Assembly: GCA_005884825.1 (NCBI GenBank) | Contig: VAZT01000229.1 | Coordinates: 1 to 7,812 of the forward strand | From: Alphaproteobacteria bacterium | GTDB taxonomy: Bacteria > Pseudomonadota > Alphaproteobacteria > ATCC43930 > CGMCC-115725 | Direction of reading: 5' to 3' | Length of the DNA: 7,812 nucleotides | In this document: positions 1 through 6,647 of the stretch, piece after piece | Position numbering within the stretch: the stretch's first letter is position 1 | Layout: each line of letters starts with the position of its first letter | The notes under the pieces: model-generated | Databases searched by the model: none | What the model was told of the DNA's origin: nothing | The model's input: the letters and a program-made list of their open reading frames with translations, nothing else | Made by a program: the position numbers and the translations under genes

Positions 1-803
1 TGAAAGGCTGAGCGGCGATTGAACGGATCGCGGCGCGGGCCGAACCGGCTCTCGAGCTGATAATAATCGAGCGGCACAGATAGCGGCAGCGACTTCATCA
101 AGCTGCGGAGCTCCTCGATCTTGTCCGGCGTCATCGCGTCCGGCGGATCGGCTTTCGGCGGCGCCACAAAGGGACCGCCTCGGCCGCCGCCCTCCTGGGC
201 CAATTGCGGGAACAGGCGGTCGACGTTCAGACCCGTCGAGGCAAGCAAGCGCCGAACTTCCGCGACGGCTTGGCGAGCCAGCTGCGCCATGCCCGGCGAT
301 TTTTCTTCCGGTTCCGGCGGCGCATCGGAAATCAATATCTCGGGCCGTGCTGGATCGGTTGCCGATTGAGAGGGTCCGGTCTCCATGAGCGCTGTCTTAA
401 GAACCGCGAAATCGAGTTGCGATTGTTTTTGTTCGAGTTCGGCGATCCGAGCCCGCAACCGGTCTCTATCGCCCAAGGTCCGGTCCAGATCAGCCGCCGC
501 CTGCCGGCGATCACGGGCGGCGAGAGCAAGCTTCTCGCGCAGGCTCGCCACTTCGGCCTGCAGATCGGCGTTGGCGGTTTCCGCGCGAACGATGGCCGCT
601 TCCTTGTCAGCCAGAGCGCGCTCATAACCGGGCCGGGCGAGTGCAACAAAACCGACCGCGACCGCAAAGGCGACGGCGGCCGTTGCTGCCGCGACCTGCA
701 CAGACCGCGGCAAAACGATCTGCCACGATCGGCTGGCCGTACACAAATTAATGCGAAGTTCGGGGAAGCGCCTGGCTCCCCGGCTCGGTATGTCGGCAAC
801 CAT
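1..803 (-). CDS. M23-family metallopeptidase, membrane-anchored with coiled coil (N-terminal part, cut by left edge)
   Basis: The frame opens with ATG at 803 and stays open to the left edge: 267 codons plus 2 nt. A very purine-rich Shine-Dalgarno (GGGGGAAGGGGGAA) lies directly upstream of the ATG and supports this start. The order seen is a basic cytoplasmic tail (residues 1-35), one transmembrane helix (about 36-56, rich in Ala/Val), a long charged heptad-like coiled coil (about 60-135), a Pro/Glu/Gly-rich linker (about 140-225), and then the sequence PLDYYQLESRFGPRRDPFN (245-262). That last motif is the usual lead-in to the LytM/M23 zinc endopeptidase fold (SRFGxRxDPF). The HxxxD and HxH zinc ligands would lie beyond the edge. 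The family cleaves peptidoglycan cross-bridges or acts as a cell-division or envelope regulator, and the single anchor and coiled coil suggest a periplasmic envelope protein. It is on the same strand as the exporter gene but 268 nt away, so it probably has its own promoter. Family assignment is good; catalytic activity cannot be judged. Confidence 0.85.
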   Translation of the reverse strand, partial: MVADIPSRGARRFPELRINLCTASRSWQIVLPRSVQVAAATAAVAFAVAVGFVALARPGYERALADKEAAIVRAETANADLQAEVASLREKLALAARDRRQAAADLDRTLGDRDRLRARIAELEQKQSQLDFAVLKTALMETGPSQSATDPARPEILISDAPPEPEEKSPGMAQLARQAVAEVRRLLASTGLNVDRLFPQLAQEGGGRGGPFVAPPKADPPDAMTPDKIEELRSLMKSLPLSVPLDYYQLESRFGPRRDPFNRRSAF

Positions 804-908
804 TTCCCCCTTCCCCCATCCCGCCGAACCGTGGTTGTCCCTAGATCCGAGGGACCAGGTCTCGGCTGGACCAAGTCAAGCGCGCCGTTAGCGGCCTTCC
901 ACAAGCTC

Positions 909-937
909 ACCCTAAGCGGTCGATCATCGTGTTGCAA
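909..937 (-). promoter_or_regulatory. Candidate sigma-70-type promoter for the M23 peptidase gene
   Basis: Read on the minus strand, TTGCAA (937-932) and TAGGGT (914-909) are separated by 17 nt. They match the -35 and -10 consensus at 4/6 and 3/6 positions. The site sits at the edge of the AT-rich patch and would leave a leader of roughly 100 nt before the ATG at 803. The match is weak and could be chance. Confidence 0.22.
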
Positions 938-991
938 CAATCTATCGTTAATTTGGTCTACCGATGCGTTGTTAACCTTAAAGTTGAAAGT

Positions 992-1014
992 GAAACCAAA
1001 TGCGCTATGGTTTC
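992..1014. repeat. Short inverted repeat (possible operator or weak terminator)
   Basis: GAAACCA (992-998) and TGGTTTC (1008-1014) are perfect 7-bp inverted arms around a 9-nt spacer (AATGCGCTA). The arm spacing would suit a dimeric regulator bound on one face of the helix, possibly acting on the M23 gene to its left. It could instead be a weak stem downstream of the exporter gene on the minus strand, where it is followed by the T-rich sequence ACTTTCAACTTT. Nothing in the sequence decides between these. Confidence 0.3.
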
Positions 1015-1071
1015 ATATTGGGGATAATTTTGCGCGGATCGCGTGCTCGCGGCGCGAATGCTCGGGGCTCG

Positions 1072-2856
1072 TCAGGCCTCGACGCGCATCTCGACTTCGT
1101 GCCCGACCTCGGGGGCGAATTGGGTGCGATAGTATTCAGAGAAGATGCCGTCCCGGCCCAGCAGTTCGGGCAACGTGCCCTCCTCGGCGATGGCGCCGTC
1201 GCGCAATACGACGATGCGGTCGCAGCGCCGCACAGTGGACAGCCGGTGGGCAATGATGAAGGTCGTCCGCGCCGCCACGAGCCGCTCGATCCCGGCCATG
1301 ACCAGCGCCTCGGTCGCGACATCGAGCGCCGAGGTCGGCTCGTCCAGGATCAGAATCGGCGCGTCGCGCAGCAGCGCACGGGCGATCGTGATCCGCTGCT
1401 TTTCCCCTTCGGAAAACGTCACTCCGGATTCCCCTATCACGGTGTCGTACCCGTCCGGCAAGGAGGCGACAAAATCGTGGATGCGCGCCAGCCGAGCCGC
1501 CCTTTCGATTTCGGCATCGGGCGCGCCGGGGCGCCCGTAAGCGATATTGTCGCGCACCGAAAGCGGAAAGATCAGCGGCGGTTGCAACACCATTGAGATC
1601 TGGCTGCGCAGCGATTTGAGCTTGTATTCGCGCAGATCGACGCCGTCGATTTCCACTATACCGGCCGATGGATCGAAGAACCGCGGCAGCAGACCCAGAA
1701 GCGTCGACTTGCCGGCGCCGGTCGGGCCGATTACGGCGATCTTGGCGCCGGCCGGCACGCGGAGCTCGATGCCGTTCAGCACCGGCGTTTCCGGCCGGTA
1801 GCGAAACGAGACGTTGCGCCAGGCGACGGCGCCGCGCGCTCCTTTCGCAGGAAAGCTGCGGTTTCCGTCCTTCAGATCGGCCTCGGTATCGAGGACCTCG
1901 AAGACCCGGCGCGCTCCCACCCGGGCGCCGGCAATCAGCCCCCAGCTTTGGGTAATTTGGTTGATCGGGGCATAGAGCTGGGCGAGATAGGAGATGAAAA
2001 CAATGAGCTGGCCGACCGACAGCCTTCCCGACATGACGGCCCGCGCACCGGCGTAGACGACGAGCGCGGTGCCGCCGGCGATCACCAAATTGACCGCTCC
2101 CGAATAGAGCGTCTGCCAGCTATAGAGCCGCAGGGTTGCGCGCAGGCTCTCCCCGCTCGCCCCCATAAAGCGCTGATGCTCCTCGTCCTCCTTGGTGAAG
2201 GCCTGGACCAGCTTGATCGACGACATCGCCCATTGCACGACGGAATAGACGCGGCTTTCGGTGGTGCGCACCTCGGTTGCGACATCGACGATCTTGCGGT
2301 TGAACCCGAAAATCAGCGCGAAGAGCAACGGAACGACCGTCAGCGACAGCACGGTCAGCATCGGGTCGAGCGGCAGCAGAACGAACAACATCCCGCCGAG
2401 CAGCACGGCGGCCGACAGGATCGGCAGCACGCCGTTCATGATCATCGTCTGAACGGCAAAGCTGTCCGCGGTGATCCGATAGAGCAGATCGCCGACCCGT
2501 TGGCGGCTGTGAAAGGCGAGCGACAGCCGCTGCAGGTGAGCGTAGAGGGCGCCGCGCAAATCGTTGACCATCCGCTGCCCGACGCCGATCGTCGTATAGT
2601 TGTGCAACAGGGTGACCGCCCCGGCGCCGAGATGGACCACTATGATGCCGAGACAGGCAAGCAGCAGCAGTCCGGTCGGGGATGTCGACGCCAATGCGGC
2701 AATTGGAAACGGCTTGCCGCCGAGCACATTGTCGATGACCACCTGCAGCGGCCAAGGTTTGAGGAGCTCGAAGCCGGCGATCAGGAAGACCTGCGCAAGC
2801 GCCCAGGCGACCCGCCACCAATAGGGTCGCAGATAAGGCAGAAGTTTTGTCAGCAA
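1072..2856 (-). CDS. ABC exporter half-transporter (permease fused to ATPase, MsbA/NdvA-like)
   Basis: 594 residues, the usual length for a homodimeric type IV exporter. The N-terminal membrane domain (about 1-310) has helices near 15-35, 62-85, 145-165, 166-186, 252-272 and 282-300. The ATPase domain (about 342-585) has Walker A GPTGAGKS (377-384), Q-loop Gln425, signature FSEGEKQR (481-488), Walker B ILILDEP (501-507), D-loop SALD and switch His536 in IIAHRLST. The signature departs from LSGGQ at positions 1, 3 and 5, but the other ATP-binding motifs are intact, so activity is expected. The start chosen is TTG at 2856. It lies 2 nt after the stop of the upstream glycosyltransferase gene, no in-frame ATG or GTG is found nearby, and the N-terminus MLTKLLPYLRPYWWRV is typical of the family. 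There is no clear Shine-Dalgarno, so translation probably depends on coupling to the upstream gene. Context suggests export of a glycan or glycolipid made by the neighbours; lipid or peptide export remains possible. Confidence 0.9.
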   Translation of the reverse strand: MLTKLLPYLRPYWWRVAWALAQVFLIAGFELLKPWPLQVVIDNVLGGKPFPIAALASTSPTGLLLLACLGIIVVHLGAGAVTLLHNYTTIGVGQRMVNDLRGALYAHLQRLSLAFHSRQRVGDLLYRITADSFAVQTMIMNGVLPILSAAVLLGGMLFVLLPLDPMLTVLSLTVVPLLFALIFGFNRKIVDVATEVRTTESRVYSVVQWAMSSIKLVQAFTKEDEEHQRFMGASGESLRATLRLYSWQTLYSGAVNLVIAGGTALVVYAGARAVMSGRLSVGQLIVFISYLAQLYAPINQITQSWGLIAGARVGARRVFEVLDTEADLKDGNRSFPAKGARGAVAWRNVSFRYRPETPVLNGIELRVPAGAKIAVIGPTGAGKSTLLGLLPRFFDPSAGIVEIDGVDLREYKLKSLRSQISMVLQPPLIFPLSVRDNIAYGRPGAPDAEIERAARLARIHDFVASLPDGYDTVIGESGVTFSEGEKQRITIARALLRDAPILILDEPTSALDVATEALVMAGIERLVAARTTFIIAHRLSTVRRCDRIVVLRDGAIAEEGTLPELLGRDGIFSEYYRTQFAPEVGHEVEMRVEA

Positions 2857-2858
2857 GA

Positions 2859-5456
2859 TCAGACCGGGCTGGGAGCGCGGATCGGCAACGGGGCTCTTGC
2901 GAGCGGCTCGACCGGGATCAGCGGCACCTGTTTGGCGACCGCCTCGATGATACGGTGCATCAGTCTTCCAAAACCGAGGAGCTGACAAACCATCGCCGCC
3001 GCGCTGATCACCCCGGCGGTGCCGATCGCGGCCGCCGTCAGCGGCCAGCCGAGAATCAGCGCGAAGGCCGTCAGCGCGGCAAAGCTGCGCAGCAGAAACG
3101 ACGCGAAACGGGACAAGCGCATCGCGCAGCGCGCCCGCAACAGCCGCTTTGCGCCGCCGTGGTTCTCGGTGCAGACCAGGACCAATGCGCGGCTGCACAG
3201 GCCGCGAGAAATCTTCAGGTCCCAATTGCTCCAACCGGTATCCGGCACGACGAAGTACTTTTGCGGCACGAGGAACTCCATCAAGCCGCCGATCAGCGAC
3301 TCCTTCTCGGTTCCCGCTTCGCTCCAATAGGAGAGATGGAATGCGCGGGCACCCCAGCAGATGCGGGCGCGCTGCTCGGTCGCGGCCAGCCCGATGTGGT
3401 CCTGCGTGCGCATCTCCTTGAGGCGCCATTTGGTGCGTTCCCAGCCGCGCAGCAGAGGGCCGAGGTAAATCAGCAGCGCAACCAGGGCACGGGCTTTGAA
3501 GCCGGTGAACCGTTCGTCGATCGGCGCCTTGCGGGCGCCGTTGATGCACATGACCCAGGTGACGAGAAGGGGAACGGTCAGCAGCCACCACCACCCGCCG
3601 CCAATAATTCCCCCAACGGCGAGCGGGAGTGATGCGGCGCTCCATTCGAAGCTCAGCGGCAGGAACGCGGTCAAGGAGGAGGGCGGTTCATAAAGGGTCT
3701 GAAACAGACCGCGCCCGAACACCCCCGAATAGATGACCGGGCGATGCGACAGCAGCAGCGCGGTGGAGAGGTCGCCATAGATGCGGCCGAGCCACTTGGC
3801 CTGTCCGAACAGGTTGAAGCGGAACGGATGTTTTGCATAGACGAGCGCTTCGGCTTTGCCGTAACCACGCTGTTGTGCGCAGTAAGCCGCCACCGTATTT
3901 CGGCGGAAGTGCCAAACAACGGCGGCGGGGCTGAAACCGATCGTGTAGCCGGCGTCCTGGAAACGCCAGCAGATGTCGACATCGTCGCCGGCGGCGCGAT
4001 AGACGGGGTCAAATCCGCCAAGCTGAAGCAGCACGTCGCGCCGGAACGCCATGTTGCAGCCCGCGATGTGCTCGGCGACCTCGTCGCTGATCAGCACATG
4101 GGTCGGACCACCGGGGGCGACCGCGACGGCGGCGGGGACCAGATCGTCCTCGGGCGGCGGGAAATTCGGCCCGCCGCAGGCAACCAGATTGCCCGCTTCC
4201 ATCCTGGCGACGAGGTAGGTCAGCCAGTCGGGGTCGGCGACACAGTCGCTGTCGGTGTAAGCAACGATCTCCCCGGTCGCCGCCTCCGCCCCGACATTGC
4301 GGGCGGCGCTCAAACCCTTATTGGGCTGACTGATGATGCGGCAATAATCGTAGCTTTCGGCGATTTCCAGTGTTCGGTCGCGCGAGCCGTCATTGACGAC
4401 GATGACCTCGTAGTCCGGGTAGTTGAGCACCGCGAGCGAAGCCAGGCACTGATCCATCGTCCGTTCGGCATTGTAGGCGCAGACGACGACGGAAACTCGC
4501 GGGTAGCGCCGCAAAAGCGGCGGTAATATGCCGGTGTATTGACGCACCACCTCGTCGAACGACGGCTTCGGCCGGCGGTCTCGGTCGACCAACCCGAAGG
4601 CCCAATTCTCGATCAGATGACCGCCGGTAAACCATTCGTCGGTCCACGCAAAGATGAAAGTGCCGGCGACACCCGCCTCGAAGGCAGTGTGCACCTGCCA
4701 AGACAGGACGCGCCGTTGTTCCTCCTCTCCCTGGCCGAACGAATCGACACCGAATTCGGTCAGCACCAGCGGTTGGTCGAGCGCGACATTGTGGAGCCTC
4801 GCGATGTACCGGCGAAAGGCGGGCTGGTCGTGCAAATAGACGTTGAAGCAGATGAAATCGGTGAAATCGACCGTGAGATATTCGGTGGATGGATAATTGG
4901 CGTAACTGACGAGCGCGTCCGGATGCTCGGCTTTGGCCCCGGCGACGAGGGTTCTGAGAAAAGTGCGCACGGCGTCGGCGCCGTGCCAGCGCACCATATC
5001 GGGCGGGATCTCATTGCCGATCAGATAGGCGAAGACCGCCGGGTGACGATTGCAAGCCCGTACTCCGGCGATCACCGCCTCGCGGATCTGCTGCTGGGTT
5101 GCCGGGCTGTCGAGAAAGGCGATGTGCTGCGACCAAGGCAATCCGACGAGGATCTTCAAACCGGCCAGCTGCGCGGCATCGAGCAGCCAGAGCGGCGGCA
5201 CCGTGAAGACCCTGACGGTGTTGATGCCGGCTTCGGCCATCAGTGCGAAATCGGTATCGACGACCGCGTATTCGGGGAACTGCGCCCCGTGACTGCCCTT
5301 CGAGAAAGGGCCGTAAGTGACGCCTTTGACGAAGTGCTTTTTGTCGCCGACAAAAAAGAACTTGCCCTGAACCCGGACCGGAGCGGAACGGTCAAGCGTC
5401 GCTGCTGCCGCTGAAAGAGGCTGCGCCACGACCTCTTCGGTTTCGACTATCGTCAT
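2859..5456 (-). CDS. Glycosidase-like TIM barrel fused to family 2 glycosyltransferase, with membrane C-terminus
   Basis: 865 residues. Domains in order: (a) about 28-310, a glycosidase-like barrel resembling the GH2/GH5 clan. It has GNEIP with Glu149 in the acid/base position, TEFG with Glu234 in the nucleophile position, and the aromatic motif WTDEWF (271-276). (b) About 318-560, a GT2 (GT-A fold) domain with VVVCAYNAERT (323-333), VNDGS (Asp356), the metal-binding TDSD (401-404) and GDDVDICWRF (490-499) as catalytic-base region. (c) Hydrophobic segments at about 607-638 and 655-670. (d) A soluble stretch at about 685-780 containing DTGWSNWDLKI and CTENHGG, not a domain I can name. (e) Two hydrophobic segments at about 784-806 and 808-828. 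No N-terminal signal peptide is seen. The start is ATG 5456, with GGAG 8 nt upstream; a TTG 12 codons further up is in frame but less likely. Likely role: polymerising or transferring a sugar from a nucleotide donor at the inner membrane. Donor and product are unknown, and so is whether the glycosidase half hydrolyses, transglycosylates or only binds. Confidence 0.88.
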   Translation of the reverse strand: MTIVETEEVVAQPLSAAAATLDRSAPVRVQGKFFFVGDKKHFVKGVTYGPFSKGSHGAQFPEYAVVDTDFALMAEAGINTVRVFTVPPLWLLDAAQLAGLKILVGLPWSQHIAFLDSPATQQQIREAVIAGVRACNRHPAVFAYLIGNEIPPDMVRWHGADAVRTFLRTLVAGAKAEHPDALVSYANYPSTEYLTVDFTDFICFNVYLHDQPAFRRYIARLHNVALDQPLVLTEFGVDSFGQGEEEQRRVLSWQVHTAFEAGVAGTFIFAWTDEWFTGGHLIENWAFGLVDRDRRPKPSFDEVVRQYTGILPPLLRRYPRVSVVVCAYNAERTMDQCLASLAVLNYPDYEVIVVNDGSRDRTLEIAESYDYCRIISQPNKGLSAARNVGAEAATGEIVAYTDSDCVADPDWLTYLVARMEAGNLVACGGPNFPPPEDDLVPAAVAVAPGGPTHVLISDEVAEHIAGCNMAFRRDVLLQLGGFDPVYRAAGDDVDICWRFQDAGYTIGFSPAAVVWHFRRNTVAAYCAQQRGYGKAEALVYAKHPFRFNLFGQAKWLGRIYGDLSTALLLSHRPVIYSGVFGRGLFQTLYEPPSSLTAFLPLSFEWSAASLPLAVGGIIGGGWWWLLTVPLLVTWVMCINGARKAPIDERFTGFKARALVALLIYLGPLLRGWERTKWRLKEMRTQDHIGLAATEQRARICWGARAFHLSYWSEAGTEKESLIGGLMEFLVPQKYFVVPDTGWSNWDLKISRGLCSRALVLVCTENHGGAKRLLRARCAMRLSRFASFLLRSFAALTAFALILGWPLTAAAIGTAGVISAAAMVCQLLGFGRLMHRIIEAVAKQVPLIPVEPLARAPLPIRAPSPV

Positions 5457-5530
5457 GACGGAAGCTCCAGGGATGCCGGCAGCGGCAGCCAACCCGCGAG
5501 CGGGGCGGCGCTCGCATAACGGGCGATCAT
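5453..5530 (-). CDS. 25-codon micro-ORF linking galE and the glycosyltransferase gene by ATGA overlaps (speculative)
   Basis: An ATG at 5530-5528 overlaps the galE stop (TGA 5529-5527) as ATGA. The same frame runs 25 codons to a TGA at 5455-5453, which overlaps the glycosyltransferase ATG (5456-5454), again as ATGA. The peptide begins MIARYASAAPLAGWLPLP and is hydrophobic and proline-rich, with no recognisable domain. A weak GGAA lies about 9 nt before its ATG. The geometry would let ribosomes finishing galE re-initiate and be delivered to the glycosyltransferase start, so the frame may serve for translational coupling rather than for a working peptide. Chance is a real alternative: the interval is short and stop codons are rare at this GC content. 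Confidence 0.3.
   Translation of the reverse strand: MIARYASAAPLAGWLPLPASLELPS
5465..5468 (-). promoter_or_regulatory. Ribosome binding site fixing the glycosyltransferase start
   Basis: GGAG on the minus strand lies 8 nt before ATG 5456. This is the basis for preferring that ATG over the in-frame TTG at 5492. The site lies inside the last codons of the 25-codon open frame described at 5453-5530. Confidence 0.5.
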
Positions 5531-6534
5531 GAATTTTGTTCCGCGCGTCGAGATTGCGCGGAGCAGCTCATATGCCAGGCCAGCGCGGTGCGAACGATCG
5601 TTTCGAGATCCGAGATGCGGGCGCGCCAACCGAGCAGCTCGGCCGCGAGACCGGGATCGGCGACCAGTACGGGCGGATCGCCGGGCCTTCGTGCGGTTTC
5701 ACGGCACGGGATGGATTTGCCGCTGACCGCCTCGGCAGCCCGGATCACCTCGCGCACCGAGTGACCGCGGCCAGTGCCGAGGTTGAGCGCCGCGCTCTGC
5801 CCCCCGGCGCCGAGATGTTCCAGCGCGCGCAGATGCGCCTCGGCGAGGTCCTGGACATGAATGTAGTCGCGGATCGCCGTCCCATCCGGCGTCGGGTAAT
5901 CGGTTCCATAAATTTCGACCTGCGGCCGCTCCCCTAGCGCCGCCGCCAGAACGAGCGGGACGAGGTGCGTCTCCGGCTCGTGCCGTTCGCCGATTTCGCC
6001 CTCGGGATCGGCGCCGGCAGCATTGAAATAACGCAGCGACACCCACCGCAGCCCGTAGGCCTCACCATACCAGTGGAGCGCACGCTCGATCGCCAGCTTG
6101 GTCTCGCCGTAAGGGTTGACCGGCAATTGGGGCAGGGTCTCGCGGATCGGCACCTGGGCGGGAGTGCCGTAGGTCGCGCAAGTCGAGGAAAAGACGATCT
6201 TGTCGACCCGAGCCTCGCGCATCGCTTCGAGCAATGACAAGGAACCGCCGAGATTATTGGCATAATACAATGCCGGATCGGTGACGGATTCGCCGACATA
6301 GGCGTAGGCTGCGAAATGCATGACGACCGAGATGCGATGGCGGGCGAGCGCCGCAGCGAGTTTGCCGCGTTCCGCGAGGCTGCCCTCGATCAAAGGTCCC
6401 CAGCGCACCGCCTCGCGGTGACCGCGCGAAAAATTGTCGAAAACCACCGGCCGGTATCCGGCACGCGCCAATACCTTGCAGGCGTGGCTGCCGATGTAAC
6501 CGGCCCCACCGGTGACCAGAACCGCCTCTGACAT
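5527..6534 (-). CDS. galE: UDP-glucose 4-epimerase (GalE-like, extended SDR)
   Basis: 335 residues, the normal length for GalE. It shows the Rossmann NAD-binding motif TGGAGYIG (8-15), the acidic residue ending strand 2 in FDNFSRGH (Asp33), the catalytic SST (116-118) and YxxxK (Tyr142, Lys146), and the family motifs RYFNAAGAD (168-176) and DGTAIRDYIHV (217-227). The family interconverts UDP-glucose and UDP-galactose, or N-acetylated or related UDP-sugars, in the cytoplasm. ATG 6534 is chosen because it puts the glycine motif at the usual distance from the N-terminus. Its Shine-Dalgarno is poor (AGG abuts the ATG). A GTG 12 codons upstream (6570) is possible but would add a non-conserved tail. 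It is the first gene of the glycan cluster, and its stop is 70 nt before the glycosyltransferase ATG. That suggests it supplies the UDP-sugar donor for that enzyme. The exact epimer specificity is not readable from sequence. Confidence 0.92.
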   Translation of the reverse strand: MSEAVLVTGGAGYIGSHACKVLARAGYRPVVFDNFSRGHREAVRWGPLIEGSLAERGKLAAALARHRISVVMHFAAYAYVGESVTDPALYYANNLGGSLSLLEAMREARVDKIVFSSTCATYGTPAQVPIRETLPQLPVNPYGETKLAIERALHWYGEAYGLRWVSLRYFNAAGADPEGEIGERHEPETHLVPLVLAAALGERPQVEIYGTDYPTPDGTAIRDYIHVQDLAEAHLRALEHLGAGGQSAALNLGTGRGHSVREVIRAAEAVSGKSIPCRETARRPGDPPVLVADPGLAAELLGWRARISDLETIVRTALAWHMSCSAQSRRAEQNS

Positions 6535-6647
6535 CCTGGAGCTGCTTTGCCGACCCGTTGGTAAAGACACAACGTAGCACGTGCCGCCTTTCTTCCTGGA
6601 AGCAGATTCGCTTCGGCGCGAGCCATTGCGAAATTCCAGAGCCGCAG

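Larger units (their letters stand above)
804..1071. other. Intergenic region between the exporter gene and the M23 peptidase gene
   Basis: This is a 268-nt stretch with no credible gene. It is more AT-rich than its surroundings between about 940 and 1030, with repeated TTAA/AACC-type words, as expected of a promoter region in a GC-rich genome. It holds two short inverted repeats, GTCCCT/AGGGAC at 837-855 and GAAACCA/TGGTTTC at 992-1014, and a weak candidate promoter at 909-937. No classical stem plus T-run terminator for the upstream exporter operon is visible. Confidence 0.6.

Noticed and set aside
940..985. CtrA-type TTAA-N7-TTAA box in the AT-rich gap
   Set aside because: TTAA words are present (945-970s), but no pair has the required 7-nt spacing.
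1032..1055. GC-rich stem (GCGC/CGCG arms) after the exporter stop as an intrinsic terminator
   Set aside because: The stem is two 4-bp pieces with a 4-nt bulge, and on the minus strand it is followed by AAAATT, not a T-run.
204..1256. Long plus-strand open frame (350 codons) and a minus-strand frame at 332-940
   Set aside because: Both are Arg/Pro/Ser-rich products of GC bias with no domain. They overlap the M23 frame, which has a Shine-Dalgarno, a membrane helix, a coiled coil and a family motif.
1948..3632. Long plus-strand frames at 1948-2985 and 2847-3632
   Set aside because: They lie antisense to the exporter and glycosyltransferase genes, are Gln/Arg/Asp-rich without domains, and mirror the codon structure of the real genes.
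2857..3645. Upstream extension of the exporter frame to 3645, giving an 857-residue protein
   Set aside because: The extra 263 residues lie wholly inside the glycosyltransferase gene in another frame, are Arg-rich and lack any domain. The TTG at 2856 gives the standard family length.
3744..5414. Plus-strand frames at 3744-4526 and 4539-5414
   Set aside because: Antisense to the glycosyltransferase fusion, whose motifs are unambiguous; no family similarity and no start signals.
5457..5492. TTG at 5492 as start of the glycosyltransferase
   Set aside because: It adds 12 Ala/Gly-rich residues and lacks a clear Shine-Dalgarno, while ATG 5456 has GGAG at 8 nt.
6535..6570. GTG at 6570 as start of GalE
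   Set aside because: It would put a non-conserved 12-residue tail before the Rossmann fold. GalE proteins normally begin just before the VLVTGGAGYIG strand.
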